The notes beneath the pieces are model-generated. The model saw only the letters and a list, made by a program, of their open reading frames with translations. It had not been told where the DNA came from and did not search any database. Source: Leptodontidium sp. MPI-SDFR-AT-0119 (lineage: Eukaryota; Ascomycota; Leotiomycetes; Helotiales; Leptodontidiaceae). From it: DNA of 64,000 nucleotides. Positions 55,480-64,000 of this stretch are shown piece after piece. Location of the stretch: NCBI GenBank assembly GCA_020726505.1, contig JAHLEZ010000001.1:6324001-6388000 (forward strand), written 5' to 3'. The position numbers and the translations under genes were made by a program. Numbering within the stretch: position 1 is the first letter of the stretch; every line of letters begins with the position of its first letter.

Positions 55480-56856
55480 TCAAGATGAATTGGCCACTCC
55501 ATTCCCCTCCACCAACTTCTCCTCCTCCATGGGTCGATCCGAGCGCTCATCTCCCCGAGAACGCTTCGCGTCGCCTTTCTTCTGCCCTTTGGATGGCTTC
55601 TCATTGCTGAGTTTCCGTAGGATTGTGTCGAGCCCTTCGAACAACTCCTCTTCTGCCAGCGTAGGCTTCGAGACTGCTCCTTCCATTGCGCGGGATTTCT
55701 GCCCCCCCCATTCGACACTCCATTTCTTGCTGACCTCGTCATATATCATCGTGGGCGTCATGCTCCAAATGGATGCATAGAGTCTTCGAAGCGACCGGTT
55801 CCGGATCTCTGGATCTTCCACCGCGGTGGAGGTTATTGGTGGATTCAGCTGGTCTAGCTGTGTCAACTTCTGGGCTTTGTCTTGGTCCGCCTTGAGGCTC
55901 TTCTCCTTAGCACGCGATCCCTCTTTCTTTGTCACTGCCAACACTTTTGGTGGATTGTCCAAATCAAGTCCGTGGAATTCAGCGGGCTTTAATAGCGCTT
56001 GGAGAAGCTGCAAGGGCTCCTTGGTTTTCTCCTCCGACCATCCATTCGGTTGTACGGGTGTTCGCCGTGCTGGCTGTGCTTCTAAAGGAATAACTCCTAT
56101 CGCGAGATCTCGTAGCCTCTCCCATTCGCTTCGAGGTATAGGCGGAAGGATCTTTTCGAGTACATCTGCCCACCATTTCTTTTGTATAGAGGATTTCAAC
56201 TTTAAAGGCATTGGCCGCCCCCAAATGTTCTCCTCCGGAATCTTCGCCTTCAAATGCCGTATCTTGTCCTTGTGTACTTCCACCGGTTGATGCTCTTGCT
56301 GGCTGCGGATGAAGTAGAAGACTTTGGGATCTAGTACAAATTTCTCCGACTTGGCTCCTCCCGGATTATCGATAAGCTGTTGGAGTTCAGAGGCGTTTTT
56401 CGGGAGGGCCTCCTCGTCAGGTTGGAGTAGATCCTTTAGGAGCCATCGTTTCCTCTCGCCCTCGCGTCCATAGGTTGCAAGTAAGACCTTCTTCAATGCT
56501 TCCAGATCCCCGTTTCCGGCTTTCTCTAGCAAGTTCCTAGTTACTCTCGCCTTCCTTAGACGTTGGATTGTAAAGTCCCGCGGCTCTTTCTTTTCCTCAG
56601 CTTCCACTGTATTCCATCTGGGCTTTTTGCCCGATTTTTCGCGAGATGCCCGAAATCGACTCTTAATTCTCTCGCACGCATACGTCCTAGCGGCAGAGTC
56701 GGGGAGGTAGGACGCTGCTCGGAGGAGTCCTCGATAGACTGAGATGATCTCGGAAGTTGGATGGCGGTGCTGTACTTGGGGAGCCAATCTGAGGGGATCT
56801 GGTGCACGTTTTAGACGGCCATCCACCATTTGGAACAACTTGCTCGATCTGGACAT
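55480..56856 (-). CDS. LYR motif-containing protein (Cup1-like), probably mitochondrial
   Basis: Single exon, 458 aa from the ATG at 56856. The open frame runs a further 78 bp upstream without a clear ATG. The N-terminal region holds VYRGLLRAASYLPDSAARTYACERIKSRFR, a LYR-type helical motif (here VYR) of the Complex1_LYR superfamily. Its members act in mitochondrial Fe-S protein and respiratory assembly. The middle and tail are charged (Lys, Glu, Arg-rich) with DPKVFYFIRSQQEHQPVEVHK and PPIPRSEWERLRDLAIGVIP. The C-terminal region contains YASIWSMTPTMIYDEVSKKW, seen in fungal LYR proteins of the Cup1 type. The precise partner is unknown. Family placement is moderate. Confidence 0.72.
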   Translation of the reverse strand: MSRSSKLFQMVDGRLKRAPDPLRLAPQVQHRHPTSEIISVYRGLLRAASYLPDSAARTYACERIKSRFRASREKSGKKPRWNTVEAEEKKEPRDFTIQRLRKARVTRNLLEKAGNGDLEALKKVLLATYGREGERKRWLLKDLLQPDEEALPKNASELQQLIDNPGGAKSEKFVLDPKVFYFIRSQQEHQPVEVHKDKIRHLKAKIPEENIWGRPMPLKLKSSIQKKWWADVLEKILPPIPRSEWERLRDLAIGVIPLEAQPARRTPVQPNGWSEEKTKEPLQLLQALLKPAEFHGLDLDNPPKVLAVTKKEGSRAKEKSLKADQDKAQKLTQLDQLNPPITSTAVEDPEIRNRSLRRLYASIWSMTPTMIYDEVSKKWSVEWGGQKSRAMEGAVSKPTLAEEELFEGLDTILRKLSNEKPSKGQKKGDAKRSRGDERSDRPMEEEKLVEGNGVANSS

Positions 56857-58496
56857 GCTCTCGAGTGTGCTATCATTAGCCCATTGCTCGATTGTATTGC
56901 GAGTTCGAGACTCTTGAATAGAACTTCTCTGCAAGGCTGAGGTGATGTTCCCACCTGTACCATGGTAGATGCACCAGGCTAGGCAAGGCTGGGAGCTTTG
57001 TTAGAGCCTCAAATCCGAGGCTATGACAGGCGTCCCGTCTTCCAAGGCTGGGCTGCTAGTGAGGTGACCCTGAAACGAAGCTGCTCGCTTAGCGAAAGGG
57101 GGTCAGTTCAAAATAACAGCACCCCGATCGAACATAGCCCAAGCCCAAGAGCCGGCTCTAACGACGTCACTTTTAATAGATAAAAATATGGGATAGTATT
57201 AGGAGATTAATAAAGAATGCACGGGTCGAGAGATTACCCAATCATCCAGGTTACTGGCGACTTTTCAAGTAAATCGTGCGCTGCGGCACCTCACTTTCTC
57301 AATCTGTAGGATGAGACATCGATCCGTAAAGAAGTTGCTCATAACTCTACAGAATTGGCGGATGGAATATCTATCATTACACATTTTCTACGGGTTCAAG
57401 TTTGACTTGCCAGAGCCCCGGAAATCGAAGGGGTGAATGAACGACAATCGAAACAGGCTGGAATTCGGCATTGACGTCAGGACTGGGACGAGGATTTGCT
57501 GCAAATGGGCATCATGGGCTTTATCAGGTCATTTGAGGGCAACCCAGTACCTCAACACTATCATGGACAGTAGTTCGAGAACGGATCTCTTGCATTCCAG
57601 ATGGTTCCTTCAAGTCGCACAATGCCATTGGAATTTAGGGAAAGCTCTTCTGCTGAGGGGAAAGCAGCAAGAGCCTCCATGTCCCTTCAGCGTCAAGCTA
57701 TAAGTTTACTAGAGCGAAGTCATAACAGAAGCATGAAAGATAAAGTAAAAAAGCGATGGTATGTATAATTGGAAATGGGAGTTCTTTGTGAACATTGTTT
57801 GTTTGCTCGGTATTTTACGGCCGTCGATTAAGTCAGGAAAGGAGCTAGGCGCAGTGACTTGATACAATGCAAACAGCCTGCAAGCTCAAAAGCTAATGTG
57901 GCAACTGCCAATACAAGCAAACTCCCTCTGACATGTTTGACAAGTTGGTGAATTTCTGTTATTGCGCAGGCCAGCTCTGTTAGCTTGCTAGCTTGACTAC
58001 TTCTGTGCTGTTAATTTCCCTTCAAGACTCTTTCGGAACTAACTCAGCGACCCGATTTAGTCATTGCCGTTTGGACGGAGCTTGCCCGGATTGAATACAT
58101 GAAGTGCTGTACCCGATTCGAGCTGCCGAATTAGATTGCGGTTCTTACCTCTGACACTTTTAGAGGCCAAAGAGGTGAATCGATTGATAGCAAAGACCTG
58201 CCCCATCTTCCAGATTAGGAACTTCTTCCTCCATCAGAAGTCTTCTATGTTCATAAGGCCGCGCTAAAAGTCTCCTCGATCGGACAGCCAGACTTTTAGC
58301 TCCGTTCCAAAACATATAAAGACCCCCCCTCTTCTCCAAGAACTACTCCTTTCATTTACTTTCCCCTCATCATCACCGCGATTTCGACGAACCACCTCTT
58401 CCTTTTACACCTCTTCCGACACGATCCAACTCTTGAATCATTTTCACGAATTTCCTCTCCTCTCCAGCTACCTTCAACGAACTCACTTCCTTCATC
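56857..58496. other. Intergenic region upstream of the secreted protein gene
   Basis: About 1.6 kb between two divergent genes. Frames at 56998-57183 and 57437-57703 lack domains. The last 180 bp before 58497 is CT-rich (5' UTR like). Nothing else is recognised. Confidence 0.4.
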
Positions 58497-59297
58497 ATGA
58501 AGATCAACAACCTCATTCTCCAGGTCGTCTTGGTTGCGATTGCTCTCCTTGCAGGCACAGTCGTTAGCTCTCCAGCTGACAACTCAGTTCTCAAGGGTAC
58601 TCTCTTCGAGGGCTACAGCATCGAGCCATTGACATACTCTGGTACAGTCAACGGAGGCCAAGTCAACACCACTGGTACCGTCGAGGTAAGATGCCCGTCC
58701 CCATCTTCATACAGCATCTCTAACCCCCCGCAGCAAATCTTCAAAGAGCTTTCGGCCAAGGACCCCAACTTTGGCAGCCAGGAGCCTCGCAGCATTGAAA
58801 CTGGGCTTGTTACTCGCGCCAAGGTAAGACATACTCTTTCGATTCAACGGCTTCAATGGTCTTGCAAACTGACAGAAGACACCATAGACATGGCAAGAAT
58901 GTCTCCCAATCCCCGGCAAGTCTGACTTGCGAGAGGCTGATTCCGAGGCCATCTCCAACGGCATTGGCTACCTCCGCAGAATCGGCGGCACATGTGGTGT
59001 CGGTGTCCGCACTTGCGCTCGTGTCAGCTGCTCTTGGGACTCTGCCATCTTCATCGTAAGTACCCTAGAACCGCTCCCCTCCTCTCTCCTCAATGAAAGA
59101 TCAAAAACCGACATCCCATCAAGTGCAACGACAACCCAAGACACATCGACATCGCCTCCAACCAAATCGCCACTTACACTCAAGATCTCGTCAACGCCTG
59201 CGCCCACTACGTCAGCCAGTACCGCGGACATGCCTTCGGTGGCAGAATATTCGACAACGGCGGATGGCAAGTCGTTGTTCTCAGAGAGAAATGCTAA
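58497..59297 (+). CDS. Secreted cysteine-rich protein
   Basis: Four exons, join(58497..58685, 58734..58823, 58888..59055, 59100..59297), 214 aa with clean phases. The N-terminus MKINNLILQVVLVAIALLAG then TVVSS is a good signal peptide. The mature protein is about 190 aa with seven cysteines, all in the C-terminal 125 residues: WQECLP, GGTCGVG, RTCARV, VSCSWD, IKCNDN, NACAHY and the final Cys. The first part includes GYSIEPLTYSGTVNGGQVNT, and the end is GWQVVVLREKC. It resembles small secreted fungal proteins with a repeated domain of unknown role. It is not identified as a toxin or enzyme. Strong expression is hinted by the CT-rich leader, which is inference. Confidence 0.75.
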
Positions 59298-59913
59298 GCA
59301 GAGATTCTCGTGATGTGGAATGGTCTGGCGGGCTTTTCGATTTGTTGTTTGAGATTTCCTCTGATGACGGCACACTTGGGCTTAGCTACTGTTTTCTTCT
59401 GATTCCTTTGGTTGTCTATTATCGCGGGAATACCCGGTTGATTGAGCGTCGTCGATTGCATAGATAGACTTGATAATAATTGAAAATTTGCCACACCTTA
59501 TTCTCGTGCAATCGTGAATTTTCCTGCCGTAACTTGCACTTCCGGTGTCCAGTCCCTGCTGTTTGCTTGTGTCGCCGTGGACTGCCCTGCGGAGTTTACG
59601 GAGACAGGGAGAATCTTGAGGGATTTTCAAGGCTGGGCCACGATAATAACTGTAGCAGACTACAATGACCAAGGGTAGTATTGTAAGGATGGCATGTTTC
59701 GGTGGCCTTGACAGGTTTACAAGGCAGCACCAGAAATTGACTTGCGACCGAGCAATTTGAGCCTGCTGGAGGAAGCTTGATATATGCATTTTGGAGCTAG
59801 TAATTTATGCTCTAGCACATACTATCTTCTATTCGAGTATAGTTGTAAGGTAAGATGGAAGTCGGCTGACTCTCAAGCCCAAGGGGATTCCGCAACAGCC
59901 TCGAGAGGCCGTT
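59298..59913. other. Region between secreted protein gene and TBF1
   Basis: About 615 bp between two convergent genes. No gene is recognised. Confidence 0.4.
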
Positions 59914-62273
59914 TCACTGTGCCGCTGTTACATCCCCAGCATTTGCCATCATAAGACTCCGCCGCAGATGATCTTCATCTGACAGTGTTGGCGGTGTACG
60001 CGGCTTCGGATGCTCCTGTACTGTCTCCTTGATATCTTCTTGCATTTCCTCAGCTTCTGGCTCCACAACCTGGAACTCCTCTACTCCATCATCTTGGCTA
60101 TCTTCCGTAGGCGCCGGAGAGACACTTCCAGAGAAATCTCCGCTATTCTCTGCACCATGACTCGCCATTCCACTCAGCGCCGAGATACCCTCCTGGCGCA
60201 TCTGCTCGTCCTCACTGGCAAGGCGGGCTCTTTGCTCAGCTTCGCGCTTAGCAGCTTGACTTGGGGCTCTGGTCTTGAGCTCTCCTGTAACGCATTGGAG
60301 GTAGTAAGGTACTTCGATACCACTTTTCAGAAAGAAAAGCTTCAGGTTTCTAGCCTTGTCCTTGAGCTGAACCTGATTTCGGTCTCTGAGAACATCATTG
60401 AGTGACCCATTTGGCCCATAAAGAGCAAGAATCTGGCTCCAGTGTGGCCCTTTGACTTGATCGAGGCCGGCCATCAAAGTGTTCTCCTCTTCATTTGTCC
60501 AGGGTCGTCTTTGACTTGGCGTCCCGGGCCGACGAGCACTCGCAGTATTGGCCTTGGTACTGGCCGCTCGCCGTGCCTTTTCATATAACACTTGAGTTGG
60601 AGCACTTTGAGTGGGATAAGGGACGGTGTTTCTCAAATCTGGGGGATGGAGGGAGCCGTTCTGGGTGGAAGGTTGGGCTGGCTGCTTGTTAGCTTCTACG
60701 ACATTAGCTGGGGACCTGAGGTTGAAACAAGATGACATACCAGCGTTTTGTTGTGGCTGGATATTGTAGCCCAGCGCCTTGAGAACTTCATCGGCAGCGA
60801 GCTGCGCGTGCATAGAAATATCCTGGTCGAATGAGCTTGTTGCACCATTGGTACTTTGAAAGCTGTTCACAAGAGCCTGACGATTCTCCGCAGTAGGGGT
60901 TCGGCGGGGTGACGCAGGTGCTGTGAGAGCATGGCGCTTCATGTATGGAGCAAGAAGTGGCTCGTAATTCTTTCTCAGATAGCTGCTGACTCCGGTCAAG
61001 AAGCCTTCCCAGCCAAATCTCTCGGAAAGTGCCTCTATTTAAATGTCAGCAGCGCAAGTTAAACAAGGATTCTTGAACCCACGTATTGCATCAACATCGG
61101 TTGGCTCGTTCATGAGGTATTCTCTCCGAGCATTGATTGAATTCACAAATTCATGCTCATCCTGAGACAACGGGACATCTGGATGCCGCTGTCTCAACAC
61201 TTCCTCAAAGTCATATGGGAACATTTCCTCCAGTACATCTTCCTTAGTATCAGTCTGCTCTTCTGAAGTGACCATGGATAGGTACATCTGCGTCTTCAAA
61301 TTCACGAGTAGTTCTCCAGGTTCCTTCTCTAGGCAAGCCCCATCTGGGGTGACAATATCAATGAACGACGAACTTAATTCGTAAAAGCCAACGGAGGATG
61401 CGAACACGGCCGCTGAAAACGAAGCAAGATTGGTAGTTCGGATCGTAGCTCGATGTTCTGGTTCTTTGATATTCAACTCGTCTGCAGAAAGGAAGAATCC
61501 ATCTTTCGAATATATCCTTTTCGTTTGGTCGAAGAGTGATTTCAGGGTGGCGTACGCTTGCCCAAGCTCGGAGTCTGGATCTTGTACTATTCGGATCGTC
61601 TCGCTGTATGGTCCTTGTGCCAAAGTCGACAGGATTTGTGTAGACTGTACTTATTAGCATATGCGGCAAGAATTATATCCAACAGGGCCCTCACTAAGCT
61701 CTCTAGAATTGGAAGACTAAATATCCGCATGTAAAGGTATGGATCCGATATGAAATCACTCCCAGCCGGTACACCCCTTTCATGCTCAGTCGGGGCAGGA
61801 GCAAAAGTCGTCGTATTCGAAGGGGATGGTTGATAAGTCTGGGTTTGGGTCTGGGCTTGGTTCTTGTTCTGGTTTTGATTTTGAGCAGCCAATTCGTACT
61901 GCTTCATGACCGCCTTCGACGCCTGCTCGGCCAGGTCTGCAATGCTTGGGCTCTCCATAGTTACATTGGAATATGGTGCAGTGTAGTCAAGCCGCTGTCG
62001 TTTCTCTCCCATGTCCTGGGATTGTTCAGATCGGCGGCGTTTGAGGTATGGGGATACATCTGGGGAAGTGAAGGATGTGGGGTAATCGGAGGCTTCGTGT
62101 TTAATAGGGACATCTGCACGAAGAACATGTTAGCAAAAGAAGTTTCTAATCTGGGTTCAAAGGTCGCTCTTTCAGGAGAAACCAATTGCGACTGCTGTTC
62201 AAATTTGCAGCTGCAGTGCGGATTCAAACTTACCCATCTCCTCTCTGGAGGAGGAAGCCATGGTGGAAGCCAT
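59914..62273 (-). CDS. TBF1: Telomere/TTAGGG repeat-binding factor, telobox Myb protein
   Basis: Binds TTAGGG-type repeats at telomeres, subtelomeres or promoters. Four exons, complement(59914..61034, 61083..61644, 61695..62113, 62234..62273), 713 aa, all phases consistent. The N-terminus has a Gln/Asn/Thr run (QNQNQNKNQAQTQTQTYQP). A TRF-homology region follows at about 130-400 (STLAQGPYSETIRIV, ELGQAYATLKSLFDQTKRIY, FASSVGFYELSSSFIDIV). Next come GWEGFLTGVSSYLRKNYEPLL, then the Myb/telobox at about 512-570 (RRPWTNEEENTLMAGLDQVK, VQLKDKARNLKLFFLKSG), with the VDLKDKxRN signature close to intact. The tail is acidic. The assignment fits fungal Tbf1. Taz1-like function cannot be excluded. Confidence 0.9.
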
Positions 62274-63002
62274 TGCGAGCGGGCGGGGATTCCTCGCAGT
62301 TTGGCAGACGCAAGAACTGGAATCTCAAGCACGATCGTCCTCTGAGATCAAATCTTGCGTCAGAAGCAGAATCTGGGACAATATTGTTGATTGTCAAGCC
62401 TGTGTTTCAACAATGACACCCACGATTTTTTCCATGCCGCCTCCAAATTGTGTTACTGGTCTATGTCCTTCGCCGTACAATCCTGCCCCAATCTTGGGAC
62501 CCTAGAAGTTACTTTGATGATACACAAACAGCGGCATTTGAAATGGAAAGATAATCCAATTGAAAATTCTGTCCACACAAGCATCACTATTAGGGTCCTG
62601 TTTTATCACTGTATGTGTTCCACTGTCAGTGAATAAGTATTGTCGAGTGCAATTCTATTCATATACTGGCTGCATGCAGCCCTATGGCACCTCGGATTTT
62701 ACAGCACTAACATTAATTGTTAATTGTTGATTTAGTTTCAGCGTCAGCATCTTCGGAGTTCACTGATTAAGTTTTCCCTATATTCTAGAATGTTTATTAG
62801 ATACACTACATAATTACGCCCTCCTCTTCCCAGCTTCGCTTCTCATGTTTATTTAAGTCAATTTTTCGTTTTCGCATGAGCTGTGTCTGGGTGTCCCCGC
62901 CAATCTTCTCTCGTCAGTTTCAAGACTTGACTAGGCAATTGGATCATGTCATTCCCGACCTACGGCGTTGCTTAATATGTTCTGTTCTGTAATGTATCAA
63001 AA
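62274..63002. other. TBF1 upstream region and carrier 3' side
   Basis: About 730 bp. The TBF1 promoter lies at the low end and the carrier 3' UTR at the high end. AT-rich around 62700-62850. No other gene is seen. Confidence 0.4.
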
Positions 63003-63973
63003 TCAAAGAGTCTTCGCAGCGACCAAACGTTGCAGTTGTTCCATGAATAGAAACATCAGAACTGTATTCGGGCTGTTCTCGTTAGCTTGCCTTCGAGTGC
63101 ACGGTCTTCAAGATGTAACCTACGCAAGTCTTAACCATGCTGGAGTCCATCCTTTCATCAAAAATCCTGGTCCTTCGGTCCGTAATGATTCTCTTACAAT
63201 TTTCACAAGTCCCTGTTCACTATCAACATCTCTATCCTCTTGTTAGGTGAAGCCACCTCGACATACCGGGGATTTCCCTTCCGCAGAAGCCGCACTCTGC
63301 ATCCTACTCTTCAAAACATCTGCAGGTGCGCAAACAGTCGTCGCAACCGTTCCAGCAACTAACGATGCTGCGATATGAAGAGGAACTCCCTCTGAAAATG
63401 GCATCAGTTTATTCACAAGCAGTTGGCGTTTAGCGGATGTGTATCTGGGACGTCAGCGATGGCTTCCTGGCTACCCGATCTAAACTTACACTGCGATCTG
63501 TGATACATCTGCCAATGCATTAGCTCAGTCGCTTGGTCCTTGGAATCTACCAGTACTCACTCATCAATATGCTCCTCACGATGTTTGGTCCCAGCCCTTT
63601 GGTAAATGCGCCCACTCCTTCTTCCCGCCCGATTCTAATTAGTCCGCTCACGGCATTCGAGTATAGGTATCGTTGACTTGGAGACTTTACTCCATCCGCA
63701 CACATTCGGACCAAGACGACCTGCTGATCCTTAGTATTTGACAATGTCCCGAAACTGCTGCTATACTTCTGTTGGATTTCCAAGCATTCCAGCAAGTCCT
63801 CCAGCAATTCCAGCGCACACGATAGTTGACCCCGCTGTCAACTTTTCACCAGTCTTCTGCTGTACCTGCCGAGCGAGGACGTCATATAAAGCAAACCGAG
63901 CAGTAGAATATGTTGTTTGCCGAAGGATCGAAGCTGAGAGACCAGACCACAGGGATCGAATGCCTGCCCCCAT
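63003..63973 (-). CDS. DIC1: Mitochondrial dicarboxylate carrier-type protein, 5' end outside the window
   Basis: Mitochondrial carrier family, exchanging dicarboxylates for phosphate across the inner membrane if the Dic1 assignment is right. Exons are complement(63003..63072, 63124..63212, 63267..63444, 63490..63508, 63561..63720, 63767..63973 and beyond). Signature motifs are NPTEVVLVRMC (second repeat) and APADVLKSRMQ (third repeat), with SLWSGLSASILRQTTYSTARF, MKGWTPAWLRLAPNTVL and FLFMEQLQRLV. One exon is only 19 nt (63490..63508), joining IL M to NVSQIAVYTSAK, and its phases require it. The ATG at 63973 is unlikely to be the true start because carriers have another repeat upstream. The N-terminal repeat lies past the window end. 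Confidence 0.88.
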
Positions 63974-64000
63974 CAGTGGATGTTCCGATTACCTTGAATT

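Noticed and set aside
60721..60760. GTATGT donor in the last TBF1 exon
   Set aside because: No acceptor gives an in-frame intron of reasonable length, and the frame reads through without a stop.
61640..61660. Frame change in TBF1 near the end of exon 2, suggesting a break
   Set aside because: A better donor at 61694 (GTGAGG) with acceptor TACAG at 61645 gives an in-frame join to STQILSTLAQGPY.
63957..64000. A 29 bp intron just before MGAGIRSLW in the carrier
   Set aside because: It is shorter than any credible fungal intron. The true upstream exon lies beyond or at the window edge and cannot be resolved.
1..64000. CRISPR arrays, operons or phage-like modules
   Set aside because: The DNA is eukaryotic nuclear with spliceosomal introns, and no regularly spaced short repeats were found except the TPR-coding units.

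Overview
The window is nuclear DNA of a filamentous ascomycete (Pezizomycotina), and the protein style suggests Leotiomycetes, although that rank is inference. The evidence is short introns of about 45-70 bp with CTAAC-type branch sites, single-exon housekeeping genes, a HET domain NLR, a Zn2Cys6 regulator and point mutations that look like repeat-induced (RIP) C-to-T change. No ribosomal RNA, tRNA or CRISPR was found.

0-10.7 kb is a housekeeping block: RKI1 (minus), COX18 (plus), a dead Na+/H+ antiporter relic, PEX2 (minus), and a divergent pair encoding mitochondrial 2-methylisocitrate lyase (minus) and 2-methylcitrate synthase (plus). That pair gives two steps of the methylcitrate cycle from one shared 0.5 kb intergenic region.

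10.7-22.5 kb is an accessory, decayed compartment. It holds an RBR E3 ligase pseudogene split by a 252 bp hAT-like MITE with a clean 8 bp target duplication, a possible transposase relic, an intact HET-NB-ARC-TPR NLR with near-identical 126 bp TPR repeats, a convergent dead HET-WD40 relative, an intact intradiol dioxygenase and a broken ankyrin-repeat gene.

22.5-41 kb carries an RNase H-like gene, ADE13 (15 exons, two GC-AG introns), an aldo/keto reductase divergent from a SelO/FMP40 pseudokinase, a broken GNAT gene, a 500 bp Tc1/mariner-type MITE with perfect 36 bp inverted repeats, RCE1, a Zn2Cys6 transcription factor and fused PABA synthase (ABZ1).

41-64 kb has SMP3 (GPI mannosyltransferase), an acidic protein of unknown function, AFG1, COQ2, a small tetraspan membrane protein, a SSAT-like acetyltransferase with a Pro-Ser microsatellite, a LYR-motif protein, a secreted cysteine-rich protein, TBF1 (telobox Myb) and a 5'-partial dicarboxylate carrier (DIC1) with a 19 nt microexon. 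Many of these products act in mitochondria (COX18, methylcitrate enzymes, FMP40, AFG1, COQ2, LYR protein, carrier), but gene order shows no operon-like logic apart from the methylcitrate pair.

All exon joins were derived by hand from splice signals, reading-frame phase and family sequence knowledge. No database search was run.
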